NCBI GenBank assembly: GCA_011634665.1
Contig: WAEK01000022.1
Location: 372,001 to 436,000, forward strand
Reading direction: 5' to 3'
DNA length: 64,000 nucleotides
Origin: Mortierella sp. BCC40632
Taxonomy: Eukaryota; Mortierellomycota; Mortierellomycetes; Mortierellales; Mortierellaceae
How positions within the stretch are numbered: the first letter of the stretch is position 1; each line of letters begins with the position of its first letter. Positions 1-11,299 of this stretch are shown one piece after another. The notes under the pieces were generated by a model, which saw only the letters and a program-made list of their open reading frames with translations, was not told where the DNA came from and made no database searches. Made by a program: the position numbers and the translations under genes.

Positions 1-2561
1 CTGCCAGACGCGGTCCGTATCTTTGCTGCAAGTCTGGAGAGTTTTTATGGTGGTGTTTTTCAAACTGGGATGACCACGATCGCGAGAAACAACTCCCAGA
101 TAGAGGTGAACCATACTGTTTTGGATGGTAAAAGTTGCCGTGTAGCTCAGTGTAAAGTCAATGAAAAGCTCGATAGTCTCCTGGTAAGTTGTTGAGAAAT
201 ACCGAAAGAAAACAACAACAACAATAACAATAACATACCTCGAGCTCGTTGGAAGGATAACTCGATTGTCTGCAGTTTACTAATACATCTATTTCACCTT
301 CCCTTAACATGGCTGTTCTAAGGCTACTTCAGATCTTGAAAACCCACCAAGCATTTCACTCCAGGAATCGCAACCAGTCTCTCCAGCGCCACCGCAGGCT
401 GAATATCAAGCAGAGTCTGCATCAAGGGTCACGTCATTTGCCCTTACTTCCGCAGACAAGGTCTCTGCAGGCAATTCCGAGAAGCAAGAGACGGCAAGAG
501 ATGAATTGACAGGTAAGAAACTGTTAGATTACAACCAACCACTCAATCTCAGTCATGTATGGTTGTGCTTCTGGCTAAGTCTAATAAGCTTTCGCATCGT
601 TGATGTTAAAGAGTCATCAGACTCCTCGTCATCACGCGCTATTTCCCGCCGAAAGAAATGTATCTACAGCACGGAAGAACCTTGGCGAGCCTTGACCTTC
701 ACTTTGATGGATGTGGTGAGTTTTTGCAAGCAGATAGGGTAGAACAAGCTATGCTGGGCCTTCTAGAAGTGGGCTGATATCACCGAGCAACGGCTAATCT
801 AACTTCGACAAATCACTCAATTAGGTTAATGACAAGAAAGATATATCATTCCCAGAGCAACCCTCTGGAATGGATCTCACCCATTCTTTGCTATTTAGCC
901 ATGCCGTTCGTTCTCTGAGACAGTATCATGGCCAAGATGCCCAGAGCAAGGATATTATCCTCGTCAAAGACGCACAGTAAGACTACACGTCCTTCTCGAT
1001 AGAGGTTTCTCCACGAGTTGACAATCTACTGACAAACCGACATATTTTTTTTTTCCTCTAGGGTTGCCATGTCGTGCGTTTTTAACTCGATGTCAGCAAG
1101 AGCGTGCAGACATTTTGAAGACCTCGGACATGGTGACCTGGTCGTGGCAACCATGAGCCAATGCAACATTGAGGGTTTTGAGAACCACCCATGTTCTTCG
1201 GTCCTTCGTGGATATGTCCCGCTGTTGGCCAAAGGCGGGATTTACAAGCTGATGGCCAAAGTCACGAGAGACCGGGGTGCTCTCTTTGACAAGTATCAGG
1301 ACCAGGAGCGGCTGCCAGCAGATGCAGAGCTGACCAACAAGACCTTGCGGATCTTGGGTGCATTGTAAGCACTATGGATATCGACGCCTTTTGTCGCCTT
1401 TTCTTTCCTTCTTTCCTTCTTTCCTTGTTTTTCTCTTTCTATTTCAGCCTCAAGTTTTCACCAGATTTTTTTCCTCCACTTCCTACCTTAGGTGCGAGTT
1501 TATCCTGCACCCTCCATATGGCAAGAATCCGCCTTCGGAGGCCGACTGTTTGCAGGTCTGGACAAACGTCTTCTCTATCCTGACAGACAAGCTGACCATG
1601 CATGTGTAAGTGGACGAGTGCTTTGTAGGTGTCTGCAGATTTTTTTTACTTGATTCTTATCCAACAAGTTTTGTTCGCCTAATCATCCTAGTGGGGAGAA
1701 AGTCATGGGCGCTTCAAGGATCATGCGTCAACGGCAGACTGCCGAGTTCAATGATGTGAGTGACAGTGGCCGTAAGGTGGACTTACTCTTCATGTATGAA
1801 GGAATAGAGATCTCAAACATCGAGTTCAAAAAGCCCGGCACCTCTGAACGAGATCGCACAATCCAGAACAGAAAGAATGTCCGCCTGGCACGATGTATTC
1901 AAGAGGCCCACGCCGAGATCGGGGTTGAAGATCCCTCGGTGTTGGTGGCAGATGTTGCAGGTACAGTGAGATTTTTTTTTTTTTTTTTTTTTCATATTGA
2001 ATGAAAAGAGAAAAACCTGGTGATTTCTAAAGATTTAGTACAACAACTTTCTTGCCTCCTGTGTGCTCAACCTAGGCTTTGTCGGGATATTTTACCAGGT
2101 CAAGCCCATGGACAACATTGTCATTGCTGGTAAGCCTACCCATTCCGCAGTACATCTACCATATAGTCACGGAGGCCTAGCGGAATTCTTAGAGGGCAAT
2201 TCCCTGGCGATGATTTGGAACTATGTCGTAAGTATCTTCATCTATATAATTTTCTTTTGCGTTGTTGTTACTGTTCTCAGGATACTCTATGCTTAACCAA
2301 AGTTACTCTTTTTCATTGTTCTCTTCTTTCTCCTCTCCTTCTTCTTCTTCTTCTTCTTCTCTTTCTCCTTCTTTATTGGCAAAGTCGCATTTGGAAGATC
2401 AAGGATATCACATCTCGGTTGCCAAGGAAAGGCACGATGCTAGATCAGAAATGACAGGTGGAAGGCGAAGTATGTCTCCTGAGTACTTGGATGAGCAACC
2501 TTGCCGAAAGCGGTTTCGGAATAATGTCACTTTATCACCTTCTAGAAAGCGTGGCAGATGA
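1..2561 (+). CDS. Multi-exon protein with PD-(D/E)XK-like motif, 5' partial
   Basis: Exons read as <1..183, 323..715, 825..976, 1062..1364, 1492..1605, 1692..1960, 2076..2227 and 2385..2561. Splice phases agree at every junction and the total of 1743 nt is a multiple of three (580 aa visible). A good donor-like GTAAG at 513 is read through, because removing the only obvious intron there breaks the frame. The N-terminus lies outside the window. The exon at 1692..1960 holds GRKVDLLF followed about ten residues later by IEFKK, the spacing of the D...(D/E)xK catalytic signature of PD-(D/E)XK nucleases. The last exon ends in a basic tail (SPSRKRGR) that could act as a nuclear localisation signal. 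I do not recognise a named family; nuclease-like function is inferred from the motif alone. A T-run at 1972-1991 and a CTT run near 2340 lie in introns. Confidence 0.7.
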
Positions 2562-2910
2562 TTCACCTTTCTAATCGACCCTCCGCTCCATCACCTCCAG
2601 CAGGTCCAATAGCAACAACAGCCGATTGCGAAATGACGAGCAATGGCAGCCTCCCATAGCAAGACACTGTTTTTTTGCAGGCACATCAAGTCATGTCTCC
2701 AAGATCCTCTTCCATATTGGCGATATGTCATAACCATAGCTCTAATAAACTTGCGAAGGGTCCACTCTATCGAGAGCGGGACATCTTGCAAATCAAATAT
2801 TTGTGATGGCTGCGAAAAAGATAAAAAAATTAAAAAAAGAAAGAGAGAGAGAGAGAGGCTCAACGGGCAGACATATGTCCACTGTTGCCAAATTCCTTTG
2901 TTTCTCTATA
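2562..2910. other. Intergenic, no gene seen
   Basis: This 3' flank of the first gene contains a short GA run near 2845 and no convincing coding or RNA signal on either strand. Confidence 0.5.
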
Positions 2911-3118
2911 CATTCGACTCTCCCAAAGACGGAACTCTCTAAAGCGGAACTCTCTCTAAAGCGGAACTCTCTCTAAAGCGGAACTCTCTCTAAATCGGAT
3001 GGCCAGGTTGGTCCCAACCTCGGCTTTCACGACAGTTTCTCTTTTCATAAAACGGATCTCTTTCTAAAACGGAGCTTTTCCGCGGTCCCAGGACGTCCAT
3101 TTTAGAGAGAGTCGACCA
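2911..3118. mobile_element. 208-bp pogo/mariner-type MITE flanked by TA
   Basis: The left end CATTCGACTCTC and the reverse complement of the right end TGGTCGACTCTC form imperfect terminal inverted repeats. TA dinucleotides sit directly outside both ends (2909-2910 and 3119-3120), as expected for a Tc1/mariner/pogo target duplication. Inside the left half is a short tandem array of a 17-bp unit (AACTCTCTCTAAAGCGG), about four copies at 2932-2999. The right half carries related CTAAAACGG words. There is no transposase, so the element would be non-autonomous. Superfamily assignment rests on the ends and the TA flanks only. Confidence 0.72.
2932..2999. repeat. 17-bp tandem repeat inside the MITE
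   Basis: Four near-identical copies of AACTCTCTCTAAAGCGG follow the left terminal repeat; the first copy is two bases shorter and the last has T for G in the final CGG-preceding position. Confidence 0.85.
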
Positions 3119-3653
3119 TAGTTCACTATACCCATATCTCACTACATTCATTACTCTTGAGACAATTTGAGCCGGCTATCGTCAGAAATGTTGCAGAGTC
3201 GTCTCGAAATCAATCCAGATATCGAGCCGCATGTTGACATCTTTGTCTACTCGGGGTTTGAGCCTTGGCTTTGGTTTCTACTCACACTTGACGCGTCAAG
3301 TCCATCCACTCTCCTGGCCTGCCCTGCTATCCCGTATTTCTACAGGACAGGCTCTTGGTGCCACCAGAGGCAGCCCTTCTTCAAAGTGTTCATGAGTGAG
3401 TGGCAGTATGCAGGGCTCAAGAGCGGTGTCCAAACAATCTACACTCTATCCAAGCGCCTCCACCAACCTCTGACCATGAGCCTGACAGTATCTCTCGAAT
3501 TTACAGCCCTTTGGCATTTCTCCCAAGCCACTATTGGTCAGTTCTTTTATTCATTTGCATGTCACCACTCTCCCACTGTTGCCACTCATCACTCGTTTCC
3601 ATGCTTCGTGATGTCGTTGTTGCTCGGTATGATGCTGATAATCTCGTTTCTTT

Positions 3654-3689
<36 letters not shown>

Positions 3690-3800
3690 CCTTTTTTTTC
3701 CTCTTTGGGTCAGAGTTGTTAGTTGCTTAGAGAAAGTTAAAAATGAGAGCTATTCTAACCATTCTTTTCCTTTTCCTAATCATTTTCTTTCCTTCCTCCC
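3119..3800 (+). other. Unassigned stretch with long T-tract
   Basis: A reading frame from 3188 to about 3536 is open and could be an exon, ending before a GTCAG-type donor at 3537, but it matches no family I know and the other frames are similarly open. A T-rich run occupies 3650-3700 and a C-rich stretch 3795-3820. I could not decide whether it belongs to the duplicated-exon locus that follows. Confidence 0.3.
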
Positions 3801-3829
3801 TCCCCTCCCCCCCCTTCTTCTGCCCCAGA

Positions 3830-4940
3830 TAGATCAAGGCGCACCGGATGATTTTGAAAGACCCTCAATAGCTACATTTCATCTTAGATGGACTTCGTGA
3901 GGGTGTCGTGGAGGTGGCGAGCTCTAATCTTTTGTCATTCTTTTCTGGACCTGACGGCATGGAAGAGAGTTGGACCTTCGAGTGGTGGGAACACGACATG
4001 AAGGTCTGAGACAGAGGAGAATTGCATAGTCTCCTATCCTTACACTCTTCTGGGTTTTCTGGCAAGAAGAGATGTTCATCTGGGCACTCCAGGTGTCCTG
4101 CAGGTGTGCCCAAGGTAAGTATGATGGATGACGTAATGTCATTCACGGTGGACTTGGTGAAGGTGCCGCGGAGACTGCGGATTCCCATCTTCTGTCTCTC
4201 TTTTCTGGACCTGCTAGCTCTGGTACAGAAGCGAGATGGACCTCTGAGTGGTGGCAACACAACTCGAAGGCCTGTGACAATGATGTGCTGCGTAGTCTCT
4301 CCCTCCACCCCTACACTCTTCCGGGTTTTCTTGCAGGAAGAGATGTCCATCTGGGTACTCCAGGTGTATTGCAGGTGTACTCAAGGTAAGCTTTAAGGCC
4401 GCAGCCCACACTCTTTTTGATTTCTTGTAGCTATTGTCAGTTCTTCAAATTTCATGAGATGGCCTTAGTGAGGGTGTTGTGGAGCTCGCGATTTTCCATC
4501 TCTGTTGCTCTTTCTGCTTGCTAGTAAGAGGAAGTGTGGCAGCATGACTTGAAGGTCTGAGACAGAGGAGAATCGCATAGTCTCCTATCCTTACACTCTT
4601 CTGGGTTTTCTGGCAAGAAGAGATGTTCATCTGGGCACTCCAGGTGTCCTGCAGGTGTGCCCAAGGTAAGTATGATGGATGACGTAATGTCATTCACGGT
4701 GGACTTGGTGAAGGTGCCGCGGAGACTGCGGATTCCCATCTTCTGTCTCTCTTTTCTGGACCTGCTAGCTCTGGTACAGAAGCGAGATGGACCTCTGAGT
4801 GGTGGCAACACAACTCGAAGGCCTGTGACAATGATGTGCTGCGTAGTCTCTCCCTCCACCCCTACACTCTTCCGGGTTTTCTTGCAGGAAGAGATGTCCA
4901 TCTGGGTACTCCAGGTGTATTGCAGGTGTACCCAAGGTAA
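3830..4940 (+). pseudogene. Locus of duplicated, partly decayed exon modules
   Basis: Four related modules lie head to tail. The two best ones, about 4127-4385 and 4677-4937, are open in the same sense and contain words such as LLSLFSGPASSG, WTSEWWQHNSKACD and GRDVHLGTPGVLQVY. Each is followed by a GTAAG donor (CAAGGTAAG). The intervening modules, near 3880-4115 and 4455-4665, align at DNA level but carry stops or frameshifts (for example a TGA soon after EWWEHDMK in the first). The module pair is duplicated with a period of 551 bp, and the copies are almost identical. The pattern suggests a repeat-containing gene that grew by exon duplication and then decayed. The encoded family is not recognised. 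Confidence 0.55.
4001..4937 (+). repeat. 551-bp near-identical tandem duplication
   Basis: The stretch starting AAGGTCTGAGACAG at 4001 and running to the donor near 4386 recurs from 4552 to 4937 with only a few differences, so the offset is 551 bp throughout. Within each copy two diverged half-repeats of roughly 270 bp can be seen. Confidence 0.9.
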
Positions 4941-5094
4941 GTCTTACAGGCGCGCGCCACGCTCCTTTTGATTCCTTATGACTATTGTTGGTTTTTCACA
5001 ATTCATCATCCGGTGATACCCAAGGTAAGTAAAATACAACCAAAGATCTTGCAGAAGCACACACAAAATGGTCTTTCTTTTCTTTTTTCCTCTT

Positions 5095-5129
<35 letters not shown>

Positions 5130-5640
5130 GACTCTAGGCTGTGAGGCTGCAGACGAGGTATAGGGTAGATCGGTTCACTATAGGTAAGGGACCACTGAGT
5201 GCTACTGGATGAGTAAATCAACAACAAAGATATGACTCTGTATTCTAACATCTGGAATCGATTCAGCTTTGGGTAGAGAGCAAAGTAGCGCATTTTGCCA
5301 GGACTACGCATGTTAGGGAGCTAGAAATCCGGACATGTCGCCAAAATGTAAGGTTTTGTTCCCCTTCTTTTTGGCTTTTATCAAAAGCGTGAAGACCTTC
5401 CATATTGATTCGACTCTTACCATATTTTATATGAATCTTTTATTTCTAGCCTGTTACTACGAGGAAAGCTGTCTATGCAAGAGCGATGCCTATGGTCTCC
5501 ATGCTCCGTTGGAGGAAATGCCTTCCATTGTCATTGTCCTATGGTCTTTTTTTTTTTTTTTTTTTTTTTTCCTTCCTCTTTTTAGCTATGCTGGATCTTA
5601 CCTACGTACCCTCTTTACTCTTCTATTCACTATTATTGCA
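4940..5640. other. Intergenic, no gene seen
   Basis: Contains T-tracts at about 5098-5128 and 5547-5570. A frame open from 5335 continues into the minisatellite and is not credible as a gene. Confidence 0.4.
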
Positions 5641-5647
5641 ATCTGTT

Positions 5648-6362
5648 GGTACCTTTGCCGTCGCCGTTCCTTTGCCGTTGCCGTTCCTTTGCCGTTGCCA
5701 TTCCTTAGCCGTTGCCGTTTCGTTGCCGTTGTTGCGTTCCGTTTCGTTTTGTTGCCGTTCCTTTGCCGTCGCCGTTCCTTTTGCCGTCGCCGTTTCTTTT
5801 GCCGTTGCCGTTCGCCAGCCGTTGCCGTTTCGTTGCCGTCGCCGTTCTTTGCCGTTCGCCGTTCCCGTTTCCTTTGCCGTCGCCGTTCCTTTTGCCGTCG
5901 CCGTTTCTTTGCCGTCGCCGTTCTTTGCCCGTCGCCGTTCCTTTGCCGTCGCCGTTCCTTTTGCCGTTGCCGTTCGCTTTGCCGTCGCCGTTCCTTTGCC
6001 GTTGCCGTTTTCGTTCCAGCCGTTGCCGTTTCGTTGCCGTCGCCGTTCCTTTTCCGTCGCCGTTCCTTTGCCGTCGCCGTTTCTTTGCCGTCGCCGTTCA
6101 GCCGTCGCCGTTCAGCTTTGCCGTTGCCGTTTCGCCAAGCCGTTGCCGTTTCGTTGCCGTCGCCGTTCCTTTGCCGTCGCCGTTTCGTTTGCCAGATCGC
6201 CGTTCCAAAGATCGCCGTTCCTTTGCCTTAATCGCCGTTCCTTTGCCGTTGCCGTTCCTTTGCCGTCGCCGTTCCTTTGCCGTCGCCGTTCTTTGCCGTT
6301 GCCGTTCGCCAGCCGTTGCCGTTTCGTTGAAAGATCGCCGTTCCTTTGCCGTCGCCGTTCCT

Positions 6363-6394
<32 letters not shown>

Positions 6395-6413
6395 TCGTTG
6401 CCGTCGCCGTTCT

Positions 6414-6452
<39 letters not shown>

Positions 6453-6472
6453 ACGTCTGTCCCCCGCCCTAA
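5648..6472. repeat. GCCGTY minisatellite
   Basis: About 825 bp built from GCCGTT and GCCGTC hexamers alternating with CCTTT or TCGTT spacers, giving a loose 17-bp period (CTTTGCCGTCGCCGTTC) that collapses to pure GCCGTT runs near 6370-6450. Because the hexamer keeps frame, long Arg/Ala/Val and Pro/Phe reading frames appear on both strands; these look like consequences of the repeat rather than genes. Confidence 0.93.
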
Positions 6473-6913
6473 GCGATGCCGCCGTCCTTTCTGTCCCCCT
6501 CTCCAAAATTGAGGCATGATAATACCACTCTCTCTCTTCCTCTCTCTCTCTTCCTCTCTCTTCCCCCTTCCCTTTCTATCTCCCTTTCTATCTCTCTATC
6601 TTCCATATTCTCCAGTCGCGGGTATTTGATCCGCAAGACACCAACTTCAATAAAATAGACTCTTGGAGGATCGTATGTATAAAGAGACAGTGAGCATTTG
6701 TAAATGACAGCCAAAGCGAAGATTCTTCAAGAAATGAGATGGTCGAAAAGGATGCTATCTGTTGCTAAACCAATACTTCAAAGACTATGCATGATACAGC
6801 TATGATAAACCTTCAATACCCCACCTATTCACCGATTGGTTAATTCTCACGTTGGGTCTGAATCAAGTGAACGTGGACCGGGACAATTGATTAGGGTTGG
6901 GAGGTGGCCAATC

Positions 6914-6950
<37 letters not shown>

Positions 6951-7363
6951 TTCTGAGGTCGTCTTTTGGAAAGGCTGTTTGCCCATTCGAACATCTTCAG
7001 GTACATTTCCCCTCTTCCCAAGGCGATGTGATGTGATTGACTCAGGGTTTCTTGTCGGCATGAAAACGATGCCTTTGATCTTGCGCTACTGGTTGCAGAT
7101 GCTCAATCTTCGAGACTTTCATAACTCTGGTCGAGTCAAAGACTTTTGTCAGTCAGGATTTTTTTTTTTTTTTTAAATCCAAAAAAAAAAAAAAAAAAAG
7201 GTACATCAATGTTGCCTTGTTGATGTGTCTGTAGTCCTACCAGTTGATAGTATAACAGGGAAAAGTCCCTTTCACATGGTGGAGAAGAAAAAAAGGTACT
7301 TTATACAAAGGGTCATGGCGTGGGAAAAATATGGAATCGTATTTTTTTTTTCTCCCTCTTACT
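6473..7363. other. Intergenic, low-complexity
   Basis: Holds a CT-rich stretch (6520-6600), T-tracts at 6918-6949 and 7159-7174, and an A-tract at 7181-7199. No gene could be supported. It includes the 3' flank of riboflavin synthase. Confidence 0.5.
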
Positions 7364-7913
7364 CTAGTGGGAAGGGCGCTTGGCCAAGACGCGCTCTACA
7401 ATCTTGGCGACCATGGCTTCACCTTCTTCACCATCCAAGTAACGCTTGATCATGGATTCGACACCCTTGCTGGCATACTTGCCCATCATATCGACCTCCA
7501 CATTGACCTTGGCTCCCAAAGCTCTGCCTGGCATCACAACCTTGGTTTGCGTGTAAGCAATCATCATGATCGAAAAGGTTCGCTTGACATCATCGACATC
7601 GATGACGGTCAAAGAGGTTCCGTCAAGACAAATAAAGCCCTTGGGCACGATGTAATCCATCAATTGCTTGTACTCCTCGGGGACCTCAAAGACAAAGGTG
7701 ATGGCATTGCCATCGTCTGTACGGGAGACGATCGAGACTGTGGTATCGACATGGCCCTGAACCATATGACCTCCGAAACGCGTATGGGCATTCATGGCGC
7801 GTTCGAGATTGACGGGATCGCCAACCTTGAGCGAACCTGAGGAAGGAGAGAAGGGAAGAATTGTCAATACTGGTGAGTTTTCACCTTCCTTCTTTTTTTT
7901 CTTTTCCCTTTTC

Positions 7914-7946
<33 letters not shown>

Positions 7947-8498
7947 TTTTTGTCCGCATGAGTGATGATGGGCCGATACAGATTTCTAAAAAAAAAAAAA
8001 AATGAAAATGACAGTAGAAAGTAGATCGTACCCAAGTTGGTCTTGCGGAGGGTCTCGGGGGCAACACCGACCTTGAAGGAAGAGGCATCAAACTCGGTGA
8101 CGGTCAAGCAGGTGCCTATTCAGGGCAAGAATTCAAGAGGAAATCCATGAAATATTTGAGAATACAGAACAGAACCTTTGCGCACGTGTGCGAGATAGAT
8201 CAAAGAGAGAGAGAGCTGTCTGCGCAGTTCGCACTCTCAAAACGACCACTCTTGGCATCGGTCGCGACTAGAGGCCAGAGAGACACTGATACAAGACAGA
8301 ACAGAGCAGAAGAAGAAAAAGGCCAAATTCAAAGGAGTTCCTACCGTTGACAGCAATACTGTCACCCAAGTGACAGTCAACGAGGACTTCGGTTGCCTCT
8401 CCGATGGTGATGCTGAAGCCCTTGCCTCCGGATTCCGAAAAGTCAAGTGGCGCAATGTCAACGACCTTGCCCATGATTTCTACGATTCCTGTGAACAT
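7364..8498 (-). CDS. RIB5: Riboflavin synthase (alpha-chain type)
   Basis: Catalyses dismutation of two 6,7-dimethyl-8-ribityllumazine molecules to riboflavin, the last step of riboflavin synthesis. Exons are 8345..8498, 8032..8115 and 7364..7836 on the minus strand, 236 aa in all, the usual size. The start MFTGIVE is the family hallmark at which the duplicated lumazine-binding domains begin. The first barrel continues through GDSIAVNGTCLTV, and the second through HMVQGHVD and DGTSLTV, matching the internal two-domain repeat of the family. Introns are about 229 and 195 bp, and the second contains a T-tract. The protein is expected to be cytosolic and to act as a homotrimer. The phase across both introns is correct and the identification is secure. 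Confidence 0.96.
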
Positions 8499-8806
8499 GA
8501 TGGAAGTGTGAAGAGTGGTCTAGTTGGTGGTGGCGATGATGGGGTTGGGTAGGATAGGATGCCGAGCTTAGAATACAGCAGCAGACCAATGGACAAATTG
8601 CAGAGACGTTTAAAAACGGATGAGAATGGAAGAAAAAAGGACGGATTTGGGAGAAGAGCCTGCTTAAAAACCAGACACGAGTCTATTAATCATCCTGTCA
8701 AGCCTCTGTTTCTACCTTTTCTTTCCTACCCTTCACACCAACCCAATACTTCTTTCTTCGTACTCTCCCAAGACGGGATCCAGTGCTCTGCGCTCGGCTA
8801 TTCTTT
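8499..8806. other. Intergenic between RIB5 start and next gene's 3' end
   Basis: About 300 bp upstream of RIB5 with no coding signal; it should contain the RIB5 promoter. No TATA box is evident. Confidence 0.5.
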
Positions 8807-9912
8807 TTAATCCTGCTGGGCGTCATGTCGGCTCTGGGAACATGTTGCCGTGTCGCGGAGAAGATCCACCCCGTACTCGTCCACCAACAGGTCATGATCC
8901 CCAGCCGCCAGCGCAGCCGCACACGCCTCTTGGTCCTCCTCAAACGCGTCCCGGACATGACCCTTGAGTTCCTTTAGAGCCGCAACCTCTGCCAACTCTT
9001 CCAAGAGCCAGGGTGAGGTCACTTCTGGATTGGGTGGGCCAACAGGAGTGGCATCGCCGACAATCACGGGCGAGGTGACCTTGGGACCTGGTGGCTCGAT
9101 TCCTTCCTCGAGTATCACGGGCGAGGTGGCCTCTGGATCTGCTAGGTTCTCATCCTCCTCCACTGTCACTGTTGGCGTTAAAGTGTCTGCTCGCTCGACC
9201 AAGCGCTGCTCTTTCTCGACACCTTCGCCATCCTTGTGGGTCACTTGAGGAGGCTTGGGACAGGTACCTTCTTCACCAAGTAACTCATCCTCGATCATGG
9301 GAGGTTCATCCTTGTAAGTGACATGTGGAGGTGAAGGTCCACCCTCACCAATGACATTGATTTCCTCTGGCTGGGAAGGGACAGTGCGAGTCGGAGCAGG
9401 TACATTATTCTCGTAAGGGATGGCGAGAGATGACAACAACTTGGCGTCTTGTGCAACGATATCTGCCTTTGGTACTTGGGCCTGGTTCAAGGCTTGACAT
9501 AAAGGCCATGCCTGTGTTGTACACTCTGGATCCACACTGATGCCTAGAGCGGCCCCAATAACCATTTTAGGAAGAGAAAAAAAACCCCCAAGAGCTGTTT
9601 AGGAAGGATACCCATTACAATTGTCCAACGGTCCTTTCCTCTTTTTTCATTCCTTTTTTTTTTCTTTTTTCTTTTTTTTCCTTAGTAAGAAAAGAAAAGA
9701 AATACTCACCACCAGAACTGCTCGGTTGAATCATCAAGCAGCTGTTGGAGTAATCATCGCCATTCCAGGATCGAATCCAAGAGACCTGCTCGAGGTTCAC
9801 GCCGAGGAATTGCATGTCCTCTTGACCAATGTTGGCCAAGACACCTCCATAACAAGAGGCACAAGCTTCCTGAGCAACTGTTCTGGAGAGATAAGTACTA
9901 AAAGCTATTGAC

Positions 9913-9966
<54 letters not shown>

Positions 9967-10221
9967 TGTGTGTGTGTGTGTTTAGTTTGACGGACTCGTA
10001 CTTTTTTTTTTTTTTTTTTTTTTTTTGTCGATTCAAACAAGTCCAACAAAGCTCTAATTATTACCAAAGTAGGCATTTCCAGAGGGGCCAGCCAGGGTCC
10101 CTGGACAGGAAGCAGAAGCAGACTCTCTCCTTTGGAGACGAGGAATAGGTTTGGAGGAGCCAGAAGAGGTCAAGGCGGCAAGGACAAGTCCAATGCTGAG
10201 AGGAACTACAGCTACCTTCAT
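8807..10221 (-). CDS. Secreted protein of unknown function with Pro/Thr/Glu-rich tail
   Basis: Exons 10065..10221, 9710..9904 and 8807..9543 join in phase to 362 aa. The N-terminus (MKVAVVPLSIGLVLAALTSS) looks like a cleavable signal peptide and is followed by a KR-rich stretch (RLQRRE) that could be a Kex2-type propeptide site. The middle exon carries four cysteines, including a CASCYGG motif, in a small domain ending in SSSG. The long last exon is acidic and rich in Pro, Thr, Ser and Glu, with repeated words such as EVTSP, KVTSP, PPHVTY and PPQVTH. This fits an extended, possibly O-glycosylated extracellular stalk. I do not recognise the small Cys domain. No GPI signal or transmembrane segment is seen at the C-terminus. 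The first intron contains a (GA)n run followed by a T-tract. Confidence 0.72.
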
Positions 10222-11299
10222 AATTCACTCGGCTGTAGAGATGAAGAGAGAGGGAGAGGGAGAGGAGGGGGTATTCTTTTGTTTGTGTTTTTTGGGGGGG
10301 AGGGGGGTTGCGGAAGGAATGGGATATTCAGGCGATGCATTCCTTCTTCTTTGGGGGTGATGAGTCTTTTTATGGCTGGAGTCGATTGGCTACCAGGCAC
10401 CATTGATGGGTACTGACTGCAGTCCTCCTGGTTGTGTTCTCTAGATGCCCAGGCATCTGAGCGCATATGTCCCAAACACGCGATGGAAGCATGTTGTATG
10501 CATATGAATTCACAGGACCAGGATCGACGGGAATAAGAATCGAACTCTTTCCTTTTTTTGCTTCTTTTTTAATGCTTCTTTGGATCCATGTTGTTTCCTA
10601 GTGCCCTACGAGCGCGAATGCGATGCGTAGGAAAGAGGCTTGGCCCATCTCGGGAACAGGTCAGTGGGAGCCACTCTAAAATAACCTACTGTTGACGCAT
10701 TGGCCACCTTGAATTGTAGTGGAGGTTGGCTGACGCGAGAGAGAGGAGGAAAGGTGCAATGTGTGAGCAGGGAGATAGGGACAGGGGAAAGGGGAAAGGG
10801 AGGGATAGGCGTGGAGAAGGGAGGAGTATGGCACAGAACGAGTCAGTATGAACACGGTGAGCTACGAAATCCGCAGGGTGGAGGCGGTGCAATAAGAGAG
10901 AAGAAGGGAGAGTGCGTGTGTGTGTGCGTGTGTGTGAATGCGGCGTATAGGCAATGGAGATGAAGTGAGAGAATGGAGGATGAATGACAATGATATCATT
11001 TTCACTATGGAGGCAGGCAACCACCTACTGGAGAAGCAAGAGTGAGAGCAAGTGAGCCAGGTACTGCCAGAGTGAGTCACGGTCCGTGCTAAGCAGCACT
11101 AAGAGAGAAAAAATGAAAAAAAATGAAAAAATGAAAAAAAAGCAAGTCCCATCCTCCACCACACGCGTGCGCCACGTCCACTCTCCTAGTAATAGAGTGA
11201 GAGATGATCCTCTCGCTCGAGATCTGATCAGCCAGTAAGAAAGAAAAAAAAAGAAAAAAAAAATATATTAACCTCCAACTCCAATCCATCTCTCTCTGA
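10222..11299. other. Divergent promoter region
   Basis: About 1.08 kb between the minus-strand secreted-protein gene and the plus-strand CysRS gene. It holds G-rich (10245-10310) and GA-rich (10735-10810) stretches, a short (GT)n near 10915 and A-tracts at 11105-11140 and 11245-11260. No gene seen. Confidence 0.5.

Noticed and set aside
3167..3730. 187-codon plus-strand frame ending in a Phe run
   Set aside because: The end is the translated T-tract and no domain is recognisable; only the part to about 3536 might be an exon and it was left unassigned.
5335..6517. Long open frames on both strands across the GCCGTY array
   Set aside because: They follow from a hexamer repeat that preserves frame; composition is purely repetitive and no start or splice context supports them.
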